This document shows, piece after piece, positions 34,040 through 46,004 of a stretch of DNA of 64,000 nt. Location of the stretch: assembly GCA_947579605.1 (NCBI GenBank), contig OX388307.1, forward strand, positions 26,823,237 through 26,887,236, in the 5' to 3' direction. The notes beneath the pieces were generated by a model, which had not been told where the DNA came from, made no database searches, and saw only the letters and a list, made by a program, of their open reading frames with translations. The DNA comes from Athripsodes cinereus (lineage: Eukaryota > Arthropoda > Insecta > Trichoptera > Leptoceridae). Position 1 is the stretch's first letter. Every line of letters begins with the position of its first letter. The position numbers and the translations under genes are program-made.

Positions 34040-34490
34040 ATTTGTTTTCTAATTTAATCCTTGGACGGCCACGTTTCTGAGCATTATACCTCAACCATAT
34101 GTTTTTTTTTTATTATTCTGTCCTCATTCATCCTTCCCACATTCACAACTGCCATAGTTTGTTCACCTTCATTATTGTTACTACCCAGATTTCATTTAAC
34201 AATTTTCAAGGATCACACTATTACACAATCTGTCCCTCAGACTTTCACCACACATTCTTCTCAATGACTTCACTTCAAGTGCATTTATACCATTTTAATT
34301 CTCCTTCAGCTGAGTCCAAGTCACACTTGCATACATTAGTGTTGGCACTAAGTTAACCGAGTGCACCAATCTTTCAGCTACAAAAGAAATATTTCTGTTA
34401 GTTTTCCAAATTTTCTTCTTTCAATATCATATCATTCATCTCACGTAAATAGACTACCCAAATATACACATTCATCTACTTATTCCAAAA
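34040..34490 (-). pseudogene. LINE RT C-terminal fragment with multiple frameshifts
   Basis: In separate minus frames one reads VNLVPTLMYASVTWTQLKEN, then RMCGESLRDRLCNSVILE, then VNVGRMNEDRIIKK and QKRGRP. These are successive conserved blocks (VLVPTLMYGSESW; R-x-CG-x-SL-x-DR-x-RN; RMNEERI-x-KK; GRGRP) of the insect LINE family above. Frame changes and stops between blocks show a dead copy. The order confirms minus orientation. Confidence 0.75.
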
Positions 34491-34755
34491 TTTTATTATA
34501 ATACAAGCCTGGAAGCACAACTTCTTCTCAGCCCACTCCTGGACGAAGGCCTCCTCCGTTTCCTTCCACGCCATTCGATCCTGCGGCGTCTGAATCCTGT
34601 TGACCTCAGTTTTTCGAGTAATATTATCCTTCCACCTCATTAAGGGGTCTTCCTTTACTCCTGGTATCCAAGATGTAAGAGACTTTAGGCATTTGTCATC
34701 TGGGCTTCTAGCTATGTGTCCCACCCATCTCCATTTAAGAGTTGTGACATATTGT
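34476..34755 (-). pseudogene. LINE RT C-terminal fragment (EEAYIQQW family)
   Basis: The minus frame reads YVTTLKWRWVGHIARSPDDK, then MRWKDNITRKTEV, RIQTPQDRMAWKETEEAFVQ and EWAEKKL. This is the classical C-terminal segment LKWRWAGHIAR ... RW-D-I ... QDR-xW-x-xEEAYVQ-xW of a LINE RT protein. It is the longest copy of this tail in the window and the frame is unbroken over about 80 codons, but the RT domain is absent and the upstream frame sequence is unrelated. Confidence 0.85.
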
Positions 34756-35502
34756 GAATACAAGATTTGAAAAAATTGTCTACTCATTGACTTAAAAACA
34801 GTGCGTATTAAAAGAGTTACTTTTTTACTTTCTACCAATAATAAATACTTGATATATTTAAAGTTTCTCAGTTTTATAGGAATATATTTGACAAGGATGT
34901 AATTTAAGGGAAAAAACATTGTAATTTCAAAACATAATGTCTATTTATTTCAAATAAATAAATAATATTCAGTTAACATATATTTTATTGTATTAGTCAT
35001 ACAGTTTTTGTTCAATACACAATAAGAATATTATATCGTGTTGCATATTCAAAAAGAAACATGTGCACACATTTGTATTTAGGCATACTCTTTTAAAACT
35101 GTTCATTAAGGCATTAAAATTGTAGTTTGGACTTTTTATTGACATATGATATTATTCTTTAACCATTGAATTTTAATATTTGATACTAAAAATCACTTTA
35201 TAAAATGGTTATGATGTCATTATGAGCAGTTTAATCTGGTAATGTCAAAATATTTATGAATTCACATGTTCCTTTTTGAATATGCAACGACGATATGTTA
35301 TGACACATGAACCAATCAAGACTACATCTGAAATGCTACAAAGACATCAAATCAAAAAAGCTATGTAATATAATAAAAGCTGTGATGTGATATAGCATGT
35401 TTGAAATGAAGAAAAATGAATATATTTATAATAGAATACACACTGTAATTACAACATACACAGAATGTACGCAGCACAGAGTTAAATATAATAAATAATT
35501 TT
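34756..35502. other. No gene seen
   Basis: AT-rich sequence without recognised features. Confidence 0.4.
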
Positions 35503-35600
35503 GGGTTAGCTGGAAGAACTATACCCTCTGTATATTGATTTAAATTTATTTTTAGATAAATTTGCTTGTAATCAATGTACAAATAAATAAAATATAAACA
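35503..35600 (+). repeat. CR1/L2-like LINE 3' end, plus strand
   Basis: TTGGGTTAGCTGGAAGAACT, then ACCCTCTGTATATTGATT and an AAATAAATAAAATATAAAC tail. It corresponds to the reverse complement of 18480-18600 in the LINE at 18437-19084. Confidence 0.55.
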
Positions 35601-35639
35601 TTTCAAGTGATGACAACAAATATACCATCACGTTATATC

Positions 35640-35945
35640 CCAAATGGGGTAGAGAAAGAGTAAAGTTTAATTTATCGACCGACGGTTCTTGGTGGAAGTT
35701 CATATTAATAATTTTTGAATTGAGTTATTATCGTGTATCTTCAACCATATTATTATAATTTTGAGCTGCTGTGGACGGTCAGACGATGCTATTATTTTAA
35801 TCTATTGTTTTCTATTTGTCACATACCTAACTTGTAATGAAGGTTCATTTTGGTTTTGCCTGACGATCAGAGCGGAAGTTCTTGAAAGCTGGTTCGCAAG
35901 AATAAATAAAGTTAATAGTGGAATAATTATATATTTTGTTTCATT
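35640..35945 (+). repeat. Structured retroelement-like repeat with CTGACGAT...GAAAGC motif
   Basis: The block starts near a TTTATCGACCGACGGTTCTT word (about 35670-35690) and ends with CTGACGATCAGAGCGGAAGT, TCTTGAAAGC and a TTTTGTTTCATTTTA tail. At 15336-15465 the same two modules are present but the TTTATCGACCGACCGTTCTT word is inverted and on the other side. A shared two-module element rearranged in one locus is the simplest reading; Penelope-like elements often show such inverted termini. No coding region was found. Confidence 0.5.
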
Positions 35946-36063
35946 TTAAAAATTATTAGAAGTGAAAGAGAATGTGACGTAATATTAACAAAGAAATTTT
36001 TGTAAATTCTGACATTATTGTTAATTCTTTAAAAAATACTAGTAATTGGAAATCACGGCATGA

Positions 36064-36400
36064 AAGCTGAAGGTAATCATTTCCAGGCAGTTGGCCCCCG
36101 TGACACTGAAGCTCCTCTCTGCAAATTTGGAAGTGTTTGCCCTGTTGGGTTCTACAAGTTTGTTGTGGTGGAAGATGAGCGCTGTGGTCGCCTTATAGAG
36201 TTTCGTCGATGGGACAGAGCTCAGTGAGGTATAGATGTGCTGCGCCGCTCAAGGCTTTATGAACCGTGAGGCACAGTTTGAACTCTACTCTCTTTGGGAT
36301 TCTCAGCCAACGTAGCTCCTTAAGCAATGGTGTGATGTGTCAGCGCTTATTCTCTCTGTAAATGGTTCCAGCAGCAGCATTAAAGGCTATCTGGACAGTT
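36064..36400 (-). pseudogene. CR1/L2-like LINE RT C-terminal fragment
   Basis: Minus frames read AFNAAAGTIYRENKR, then PLLKELRWLRIPKRVEFKLC, LTVHKALSGAAHLYLTELCP, and after a stop and a frameshift FAERSFSVTGANCLE. This is the well-known CR1/L2 series (HITP-x-L-xxLHWLPI-xxRI-xFKLC-xxV-xKAL-xG-xAPxYL-xELC ... FA-xRSFSV-xGP). Stops and the shift make it a pseudogene. The catalytic RT core would lie to the right and is absent. Confidence 0.85.
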
Positions 36401-36465
36401 GAGAAGGATTCCAAGAGCTAAATAATATCCAAATATAGCCTGTAAACGAAACATTATTTAATAAG

Positions 36466-37169
36466 GGAAAATAATGTGAAATTTGTGTAACACAAGTAAA
36501 AAGTATTTGAAATTTCTTCTCCATTTCTCCCTATTTTATGCTAGTCTACATTTAAGAAAAGGACTCCCACCATTTACCCCTGGATGTTTCAAGAACATCA
36601 GTTCTAATATCATCCAAATTCTGCTAGCATCTTCACTACTACCACTACTACACCATTATAGCATATCTCACAATTGGGGTGGCCAGCAGACCAGCTGCGT
36701 GTAATAAACTTCCAAGGTGTCCTCTTCATGCCAACAAAAATTTAGGAAAATGTGTGTCTGGCGTGAACACATAAATACTCCATAATTTTGAATTATTTTT
36801 ATGTAGATATGTAGTAGGTATTTATTTTTTTAAAAGTTCATGTATAGCAGAAATTCACCGAATTAAAGAGACCAATGTCCCATCCATCCTGAATGTTTAA
36901 AATTTTTGTTGACATGAAGAGGACACCTTGGAAGTTTATTACATGCAGCTGGTCTGCTTGCCATCCCAGTTGTGAGATATGCTATAACGGTGTAGTAGTA
37001 AAAAGAGGCTAGCAGAAATTGGATGATATGAGAACTGATGTTCCTGAAACATCCAGGGGTAAATGGTGGGAGTCCCTTTCTTAAATGTTAACTAGCATAA
37101 AATAGGGAGGAATGGAGAAGAAATTCTAAATACTTTTTGCTTGTGTTACACAAATAATACATTATTTCC
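36466..37169. repeat. Long inverted repeat, ~275-bp arms
   Basis: The arm 36466-36743 is the reverse complement of 36899-37169 with roughly one mismatch per dozen bases, separated by about 155 bp. Each arm has the same two-part content: a family A 3' half (CCAGCAGACCAGCTGCGTGT; CACAATTGGGGTGG) joined to a stretch similar to the 3' end of the LINE at 60753-61538 (TTCTCCATTTCTCCCTATTT). The same junction in both arms means one copy arose from the other by inverted duplication, not by two independent insertions. Confidence 0.88.
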
Positions 37170-37311
37170 ATATCTTGTAATGGTATACAGTGAACGACAA
37201 TAATAATAAAAAATACAACTATGATCATCAATTTATATATTTTCCTAATGGGTACTACTGGATAACCTATTATAAAAATTAACATTTAATTCTACGTACC
37301 TACGTACCACA

Positions 37312-37445
37312 GTTCATATCATCATTTGATCCATATAGGTGTCTCTTGGTCGGAATTTAGCATTTCTGCCTTTGGTCTTGCCCTCCTCGAGGGTGATGAG
37401 GGTGCCTGATGTTATGGCCAATCCAGTTGAGTCATTGTAGAACAA
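37312..37445 (-). pseudogene. LINE RT fragment, family of 60753-61538
   Basis: TTTGATCCATATAGGTGTCT, CTTGGTCGGAATTTAGC, CTGATGTTATGGCCAATCCA match 60866-60985. The minus frame corresponds to NWIGHNI and the RDAYMDQ region. It lies just outside the long inverted repeat and may be the rest of the LINE copy whose 3' end lies in that repeat. Confidence 0.7.
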
Positions 37446-37861
37446 TAATGTAGTTTTGAAATAATATTTTTCACTCATCTTCTTATAGCCCGCTAGACTA
37501 GAATCTCGAGGGTCCGAAACCATGTTCTTTGCGTCGCCTGTTACAGGATGGAGGCCTTGTATATCTCCAATGAATGAGAATATAGGACAGTGGTCAAATA
37601 AACAACACATTCACTGTTCACGACATAATTCCACAATGTATTATTCGATTTAAAACTAGTTTCACGACTACACTTCAAAACAAACGACTCCGACAAAACT
37701 AACAAACAACACCAAATTTTATTTGCGTAAAAAACACAGCAAGATAAAAAAAAAGTATTGGAAATACACTAAAATAAATATTATTCTAAAAAATAAACAA
37801 ACTTGCGTCGCACATAAAGTTTAAAAGGTGGAAAAATACTTTTAGATTGCTAAAATGTACC
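37446..37861. other. No gene seen
   Basis: A 98-codon minus frame (37314-37610) covers the LINE fragment and continues into non-matching sequence; beyond it nothing is recognised. Confidence 0.4.
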
Positions 37862-38105
37862 TCCATAGCAATCTTAAGTTTTGACAGTTGTTAGATTGCG
37901 TTTAAGACGTCTATTAAGATTTGACCTTGGCAATGTTGTGTCAAGAGTACCGATTTCATACAAATTTTAAGATCTTAACGAATTTTTAAGACATCAAAGT
38001 AGATCGGTCTAAAAGTTAAGATTTAGATCGTGTTCAAAAGTACGAATTCGCCATTTTAAGATGCAAACAAGATTAGATCGTATTTAGATTGTGTCGGGAG
38101 TAGGG
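37862..38105. mobile_element. CAGGGCTACTC-family miniature element, larger variant
   Basis: The right end, read inward, is CAGCCCTACTCCCGACACAA then TCTAAATACGATCTAATC, matching the end of 21231-21415. The interior is rich in AAGATC/GATCTTAA words, and a second end-like word (GTTGTGTCAAGAGTACC) occurs near 37940. It is followed by CTG, consistent with a CTG/CAG target preference. The left end is not clear. Confidence 0.55.
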
Positions 38106-38499
38106 CTGCTGTGAGATTCCCTTTCTACCAACCATTCAAGTCCACGACAACACCGGATGTCCGAGCGATGGGTGAGTTGACAACGACATTGTCAAGTGGA
38201 TGAAAGTATGAATAAATTATGAAAGTTGAAAGAATTTTTCTTCCATGTTTGTAATAGGTACATGTAGCCCCATCTTATACATTGTCATAGGTAATGTAGA
38301 TTGACAAAGATATTGCTCAGAACATTGCACAAAAAATGTAAATTGATATTTTGTATTCAAATTCTATTTGATTCAAATTTTATGAAAAATAATCCGTAGA
38401 ACTCCTGACAAAGAATAGGAATCTGACTTTTATCTTCATTTTTAATTATTGAGTTTGCAACACGTAAAAGATAGATAATCGTTTAAAATTGCGTATACG

Positions 38500-38625
38500 A
38501 TCAGCAATGATGTATGCTATCCATCCGAAAACCTTATTTTTGGCATGGGATGGACAACTTACATTACATGCAGTTATAATATGGCTACCCAACTTGTGGG
38601 AGAAGCTATAATGATGGAGATAAAT
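38500..38625 (+). mobile_element. Family A retroposon fragment, plus strand
   Basis: Diverged copy with CAATGATGTATGCTATCCAT, TTACATGCAGTTATAATATG, GCTACCCAACTTGTGGGAGA and AGCTATAATGATGG in family order. A short CCGTCCTCTCTGCTCACCCC word follows at about 38638, similar to the end of the SAYP-family LINE. Confidence 0.6.
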
Positions 38626-38768
38626 AGAGACAGTGGTCCGTCCTCTCTGCTCACCCCGAACTCTGCTCAAAACGTGAAGAATTTAGTGAGTAAATATATA
38701 TACATAGATATACATATGCATAGTTAGTGGTGTGAGAAGAGAAAATTCTCCAAAGAAAATTCTCTACC

Positions 38769-38808
38769 TCGAGAAATTTACCGAGAAATTTCTCGGTAAA
38801 TTTCTCGA
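38769..38808. repeat. 40-bp perfect palindrome
   Basis: TCGAGAAATTTACCGAGAAA is followed directly by its exact reverse complement with no spacer. The unit GAGAAATT also appears just to the left (AAAATTCTC repeated at 38748-38764). No other copy was noticed in the window. Confidence 0.95.
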
Positions 38809-39767
38809 ACACTATGCATAGTAATAAACTTGACATAATAATTTCATAGAATGTAGGGTGCATCACTCATTTAATCGACATAATTTCAATACCAGATATT
38901 ATTATTTTATTCGAAAGAATGTTATATAACAAATTTGTTAGGTAAATTCAGTGTTACGAATGAAAACAAAAAATGTATATAATTTTTAGGGATTCATTCT
39001 GCGTGCAACTGACATAACTTATATCACTTTGTTTCTCCAAAAGTATTTGTAATAGTTTGTCTTATATCTTAGAAATCAATCTTAATTTTGGGTAATGAAA
39101 GTTGTTTCTTTCACAACCTCACTTTCATTAAGTAGATTCTCTGAATTTTCAGGGATTTTGAAAGTTCTCTTTTAAAATTTTAGTATTATAGTAACCGCAA
39201 AACGAATGTTTGGATGTGCAAAAAGAACAAGGTGGCTCGAAAGTTTGCTAAACAAAAGTGGAATTGGAAAATCACGTGACACGCTTGTTCGATGATAGAT
39301 GAACGAAGAATGTGCTGGACTGGAGGCCTGAAATTTGATGCAGAAGCATGGGTAGGCCTTAGAAAATATAGTTCTATTACAGTAATGACCGGATCCATAA
39401 GAATAAAAAAAAAATCTATAAAATTTCATGAAAAAAAATCTAGTAGTAACCATAGTAAAGTAGTTTTGTTTTGTTACTGTTTACAAGCAACGTGTTCGTC
39501 ATGCGCTTCGGTAATTTGCGGGACCTTGATTGGTTTGTTTGATGAGGAAATATGAATGTTAATATTTGTTAGGTTGAACTGTTTGTGTCCCTTAAGAATA
39601 AATAAATAAATAGTAAGTAACTAATAGAATTTCAACACATTTTTTCCGTGAAAATTCATAAACAACTTATTTTTTATGGAACCAGCAGTTTATCTTATAA
39701 TGTCGCATTCATGGAACATTCCCTTTATGAAAATTGTCTCATCAAAATAATGTAGTATGTATGCATT
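38809..39767. other. No gene seen
   Basis: Reading frames on both strands at about 39172-39555 (up to 93 codons) show no recognisable motif and overlap each other in opposite directions. Confidence 0.4.
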
Positions 39768-39822
39768 ACCTCTTTTCACGACATTCCTTGCGCTCTGATG
39801 TCTTTGTCATAGGAACGGTGTA
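39768..39822 (-). pseudogene. LINE fragment (LGHVLRMP family)
   Basis: CCTCTTTTCACGACATTCCT, TGCGCTCTGATGTC and GTCATAGGAACGGTGTA match 9110-9168. It corresponds to the SYDSDIRAQGMSWKEV segment of the family. Very short relic. Confidence 0.7.
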
Positions 39823-40107
39823 AAAGACACACGATACGGTTTATAATAATAGTGATAGCTGTTTCGATAATCTTTTACTGAATAACAGATTTGTGAAATT
39901 AATTGTTTCTTCTAGATTTTTTTAACTAGCTTTGGGCTCTTTGCATAGTGTTAACATGGTTCTACAAACGAGATGTTTGATTGGTTATATTTTTTATTTG
40001 AGCGACAGTTTTTATGAACTAAAATTAATAATTGAAAAATGTTTCGTTTACCAACTCGTTTATTTCTTGAACTTTTTATTAAATATTAGTTATATTTATT
40101 TATCTAT
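39823..40107. other. No gene seen
   Basis: AT-rich sequence without recognised features. Confidence 0.4.
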
Positions 40108-40335
40108 TAATAAGATCGCACCATTTCCCACAAGTGGGGTAGCCAGTAAACTGATTGTATGTTATGTCGACCTGGTGCCAATAAAATATAAAACACTCCA
40201 AATGGGTTGCATACCTCATCACTGAATTGAATATGTCAATTGCCTTATTCGTAATGTGATTTTTACGAATAACTGTGTACTCAAAAATTATGAAAGAGTG
40301 GGAGATCTATTTATTGCTAGGGACTCCACAGAGTG
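40108..40335 (-). mobile_element. Family A retroposon, minus strand, nearly complete
   Basis: Carries CACAAGTGGGGTAGCCAGTA, CCTGGTGCCAATAAAATATA, CATACCTCATCACTGAATTG, GAAAGAGTGGGAGATCTA and GGGACTCCACAGAG in the order of the family, so both halves are present although diverged. Confidence 0.75.
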
Positions 40336-41692
40336 TAAAGAATATAAACGTATTATCAGCACAGTGAATGTGTATTTTCTATTTCATTTAAGAGTTCTGA
40401 AGTTAAAAATATCCACACATCGGTATTGTTATTAGCAGAGTTCATATCCATCATAATGAACTAATAATAATAGATTTATAAGGCTGCTTATAAAACAAAG
40501 AAGTCTTACAAATAACGGACTTAATACAACATGACTTACATAATGCTTAGCTACTACTACTGCTATCATTACTACCACGCTAAATATAGGTATACAGTGA
40601 AAGGTGCAAAACATTGGAATGACGTTCAAATGATTTTTTACGTTTATTTTATGAAAAATCATTCGCAAATACGTTTTATGGGAAAGATTTTTTTTTAATT
40701 AATCTATTTCGAAATTACACTGCGATACTGAATCAAAGTATCTAGATAAATTAAAATAATTGCATTCTTCAAAAATCGAGTTTCATAAATTATTCAAAAT
40801 AATTACTTGCTGATTTAAAAAACATCGTTTATCAAACAATTTAAATGTAGAATAATCCTTCAAATTTGAATCGACCGACAAGATTTATAGTCTATGCAAT
40901 ACCTACCTACTAAAGAAACGACAATGTTTTTCTACGTCTAACATTTTTTTTTATGAAAAAGCCGCCATATTTTTGTCAAAGGAAGCCTCGATGGTCCCAA
41001 GAGACTCGTGTTTTCTTTCACAAGTTATAATTGGAAGAAATCGATCAAATTTAAAAAAAAACATTCAGAATGAACGAGATTTATTTTAGAGATAAATTTT
41101 CGAGTGGATATTTTGATGTCAAAGTAAAAAAAGTGTCATATTTGTTGGATGCTTTCAGGTACGTGTATCACTCATATTTACATACATTTTGTTGTATATA
41201 TGTACTTGTTTACTTCCACTTCTCTTTGTGTGTATTTATGTATATTATTTCCTCAGTGAAACTTTCAGAGTAGTGTACACAAAGGGCGTAGACAGACAAC
41301 AACAAAAGTAAACATAATAGCTACATACGCGAATAACATACATCCATGTAATACATTGGGTATATATTGTAATTCAGTTGGTAACAAGTAGGTATGTACG
41401 TCATTGTACATATGTATGTTTGTTGTTTCGTAGGTTTAAAATGAACCTGTTATTTTTACTTTTCAAAGCACCTCTGTGGAGCAATGGTGTTTCCTAAAAA
41501 TTGAAGTTTCCTTCATTAAGACTGATCCTGTGACTATAAATGTTGCGATGTTTAAAAATATTTTTTGAAATGTTTTGACATAAGAATATTAAGGGGTTCA
41601 TATAAAAGGCATTGACAATATATCAAAAAATAAATAACGTGCTTGTGAAGAGGACTGTATCTAGTAGGGCATGAAAAAAGGTGTAGAAAAAG
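40336..41692. other. No gene seen
   Basis: AT-rich sequence. A 67-codon plus frame at 41070-41273 shows no recognisable motif. Confidence 0.4.
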
Positions 41693-41850
41693 AAGCCGGG
41701 TTAGTTGGAAGACACCGAATTCTTGCGGTAAACTCGCTCTCTTGTTGTATTGAATTGTAGAACTGATATTTTTATGATAAGTACTTTTTATATTGTAAGA
41801 AAATATTGTAACCAATGAACATGGAGAATAAAATAAATAAATACTCAAAT
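41693..41850 (+). repeat. CR1/L2-like LINE 3' end, plus strand
   Basis: GGGTTAGTTGGAAGACACCG, then GCGGTAAACTCGCTCT, GTAGAACTGATATTTTTATG and an AAATAAATAAATAC tail at about 41830-41845. Reverse complement of the pattern in 18437-18600. Confidence 0.6.
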
Positions 41851-44800
41851 AGAAAAACGCACAGAATCATCGAATTTGCAATAATATATCCAAAAACTTA
41901 AAACATTAATCTTAATATGATGAAATATGTTTTTTGCACCTTATGAGATGTAATCGTTGTATGACAATTCTAGAAGTGATCACAAGAAAGATGAAAGCCA
42001 GCACATGTGTTGATAATAAATAGTCCAGACTCTTTGTAAAAAAAATACAAAACATTTTAAAGAGCCCTAGCGTGTATTTTCAAAGCATACTTTTAAAAAT
42101 GTTATATTTACGTTGTGCGTTAGTAATCAGAGGCGAAACTGTTGATTATGACACCCTTATACCTTTTTACGAGGTGGATTTAACTTTCCAAATAAAAAGT
42201 GTTTTACTTCATGAACAAACATTTTGTTAATTAAAATGGAAAGTTTTTTCAAGGTAGGCTAAAAGCAAATATGCATACCTATATTCAACTTGGTTATATA
42301 ACTAGGTGTTTTGTAACACTTGTACTTACAACTTGTGATGACCCTACCTATTTTAAACCATTCTAAGCTCCGAATTTGCAACATCCTAGCTTCTAAACTA
42401 TACCTACTGTAATAAATGATTCCCAAACTAGAATTTACATTCCTATCCGACTAGCTAAGAATTGTATGAATTTTCGCATTGTTGCAAATATACGTACGAA
42501 ATATCGCATTCCTAATTAAATTAATTTACGAATTTTGGCCTTTCGTGATCGTCTAGATTTATCTATTAACTATTTCAGTAGATTCGGACCCAGTACGTTG
42601 TGTTTTGCCGATAATTTTACCTACGTTGTGTATTTTTAAAACGCAAAATAAGTCACCTGAAATATACATTTCAATAATCAAAAAGAACAACAAAATCACA
42701 AAATCAATAAAACAATTTAAACATGAATTTTGATACATATTAACTCTGAGATCAACTTTGACGTCAGATCACTTACCTTGAGATACTGTAAAATAACATA
42801 ATAAAAATAGTGCACAATAAAACATAAAATATAACTTAACAAATCATTATAAGATAAAATTCAAATAATATTATTCCATGTCATCACGAGAATGTTGTAT
42901 GGTAACTAGTTGCCGACCCATGACCCTACATAAGATAACCATTTCATAGTTTCTATAGCCGATGTATGTACATATGTTCTACAACATACCTACTAATTCG
43001 TTGCGTCGTAAAGGACAGTGGCGCACCCAAAAACATAACTTTATTACTTTTGAATATTAATTAAATTTCAACACGATTACTATGACATCATTTTCAGAGA
43101 CTAACTACCAAGTTAGTGCATGGAAAGCATGCTGTGTCCGTGCTAAAGGAGCGCCACCTTCGCTCCCTCACGTCTCAAACTCGCCATGCCGTACTTTGAG
43201 CCCGGGTGCACTATTCTACAGCCGGATATATATAAAATAATATATAAGATATATTTTCACTAGGACATGCAATATATTGCAAACATGCGGACATGCAAAC
43301 ATATAATGATATTAGTTCTAAGGATTCCTGATCATTGAGCCTCAACCAAAGGGCGCAGATAACCCCTTCAAGTTATACTCTAGCAGAAAATTCGAGGAAT
43401 AGAGCTGTACCTGCTTCAGTCGGAGAACATTTGAAATAAATACCTTTTCATTGGTTAAGTTGATTTATACGCAGAGAAAGCACCACCAATCTCTACGCAC
43501 ATCCAACCATGTTAATGATTGCAAGGTGTGTTCTTACAGAACTGATAAGATAGACTACTAATATAGTTAGCAATATCACGAACAGTGATTTACCAACCAG
43601 TTAATAATAATTAAAGTTAATTAAACATAATATCCATTTACAAATGCCCAAAGACCTTATAATGGATTGTGGGTCCTCCAGCATATAGGGAAAGGAGAGA
43701 ATTTTGTTAGTTGAACTATGTACTTATATTTGCAAAATTTGATTTAAATAATTATCATGCATAATTATATACTACAATATCATATATTTTGTTAAGAAAG
43801 GAATAACGTCGTACCCAAATCGTCTGGGGCCTAACAAACGACTGGACAAAACTACATTCCCTAGAAGGAAAAGGGTTTATGTAGGGATTTTTGGATAAAT
43901 GGTATTAATATAAATATATTAATATAATAATACATAAACAATACGATATAACCATGCCTTGCAAAAATGTTAATTAATACATTCTAGAATGTCACAACAA
44001 TATAAGTAGAAAAGTCCAGTAAGTTTATAGAAGACAAATGACATCGATGATAAAATATGTAATTAATTAAATAATCAAATAATATCCTGCTCAACATAAA
44101 ACTCCACTCCGAACTGCACAATCCTTCGTTTTGGTAAAATAAATAAAATAAAATATACTATTGGGTAGATCGGTACGCCACTGGTCTAGTTGTAGGTGTG
44201 TCGGAAGGCGCTATATAAAATCGGTCACAAGTACATACATACATACTCGTACATACAATAATACTGAAAATAACATATATATAACGCATAATTCCTTCGT
44301 TTTCAAAATCTGTAAAATAATAAATCCTTGAGTACAAATATTGCCTTGTAGACAACAGACATCCTGAGAGTATCCTAGCACCTATATATATAAATAATAA
44401 AATAATATTAAAACACTTAGCTTTGCGGCTGGCAGGTAACTGAATCTGTTATTTAATACAATTATTATTTAGGATGTAAAATATTATATCCACTCTGTAC
44501 GTGAATATCACTCCAAAATCATAAATAATACTTTGGTTGTGTCCAACAATTAATTATTCTTTAATCAATAAATTCCAACACTGCTTTTAAAACTAATATG
44601 GGCACAACCTAATTTCTTAAGAATTCAAAACGAACTGCACAGAGTAATATTTGATCTCTCTTCAGATCCTGAAAATGTCGACCCAAAGCAATAAAAAACT
44701 ACATCCATCTCTTTATGACACACACCAAAATATACCTGTCTCTGTCTCCTACATAGATAGATAAATCATCATCATCCACTTGAAATTAAACTAAGTTTCA

Positions 44801-44984
44801 TTCCTTTATTAATTACGTACTACAAATATTCCATCTAGGTATACGAAAATAATAATACTAAATTTACAATCTAAAATAATATTTACAATCTTGTATATAT
44901 TCATTTCATCACAAACTGTATGTGCAAATAAATTTTGAAGATATTTTTATTCAAATCTTTTTTATATCTTTCATTCATACTATC
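41851..44984. other. No gene seen
   Basis: Long AT-rich stretch. A more GC-rich patch at about 43120-43215 (with GAGCGCCACCTTCGCTCCCT) is unrecognised. Small minus frames around 44158-44355 have no known motif. Confidence 0.4.
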
Positions 44985-45085
44985 ACGGCATTTTCCACGG
45001 ATGAGGAAGCTAGCAGAAGAACTACAAGTATGATGCATGCGAATTATCATCTCCATACAAATAAAAGTTAAGACGATCAGGGTAT
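44985..45085 (-). mobile_element. Family A retroposon fragment, minus strand
   Basis: ATACTATCACGGCATTTTCC, AGCTAGCAGAAGAACTACAA, ATCATCTCCATACAAATAAA and AAGACGATCAGGG follow family order. At 45085 it runs straight into a (TTTA)n retroposon tail, so the 5' half is lost or interrupted there. Confidence 0.65.
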
Positions 45086-45180
45086 TTATTTATTTATTTA
45101 TTTAATTTAATACACAACTTATATTTCGATACATTTATATTGATATTTTATTATAGTTAACAATAAACACTTCGTATTCC
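45086..45180 (-). repeat. Retroposon tail inserted in or beside family A
   Basis: Five TTTA units followed by AATTTAATACACAACTTATA. The abrupt change from family A sequence suggests a minus-strand LINE 3' end inserted within the family A copy. Confidence 0.45.
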
Positions 45181-46004
45181 CCAAACAGCAATGAAATGCT
45201 GTATATTTAGTTAATCCTTAAATTACACCACTCTTTCAACATAAAACCGCAAACTCTTTTAACAAAGTAATGATAACAACAACAAAATAATCCAAAAAGA
45301 TTTTTTTTTCATGAATAATTCAAATATAATATTCTGCGAGTTCAGTAATAATTGAGAGTATTGCATGACAATGTAGCATGTAATCGTTATTTTGTAATAT
45401 TTGTTTGACCCAAAAAGCTTGTTTAATTGCTATTGGTGGTCAACAATGAGTATGTATGTACTTATAGTCAATTATAATATAATCAAGCGCTTGTATCTCC
45501 TAACATTCCCATCCCTATTCATGGATATATTGTACCCAGTGGGATATTCTAGTATTTGAGTAGATATGTACATACAACAATTCCACCACTATCAATGAAA
45601 CGAAGTTGTTTTACAATATTATAACGAATTTAGGTAGCTTATGTTATGAACTTTTTAAAAGGATATTGAATTTAGGTAACTTATGTTATGAACTTTTTTA
45701 AAGGACATTGAAACATGGACACCGAAAATTATCACCTTAGCCAGCCTAGAGCCAATTCGTAAGCATTGGGACCCCTTTATCTTTTTTCCGATTATATTTT
45801 GCACCTTGTGTAAACATGGTTCTCTGATCAAGATAACTGATTTGTTTTATCATCAAATTCAACTAAACAAAAAAAAAACGAAACCTTATACGTTCTGTGA
45901 AATTCTCGTCAAAGAATAGATCTCTCATTATTACACCGTAAGTTTTAAAATATCCCGTGAAATGCAAATATTTTTGAAATTGAACGAATAAAGTATTTAA
46001 CATC
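45181..46004. other. No gene seen
   Basis: AT-rich. GAATTTAGGTA(G/A)CTTATG is repeated at about 45626 and 45668 with a ~42-bp period (two copies of a ~41-bp unit ending GAACTTTTTAAAGGA). No coding evidence. Confidence 0.4.

Noticed and set aside
34061..34356. Overlapping 68- and 85-codon plus-strand frames
   Set aside because: They lie antisense to successive LINE RT blocks (RMCGESLRDR, GRMNEDRI) on the minus strand.
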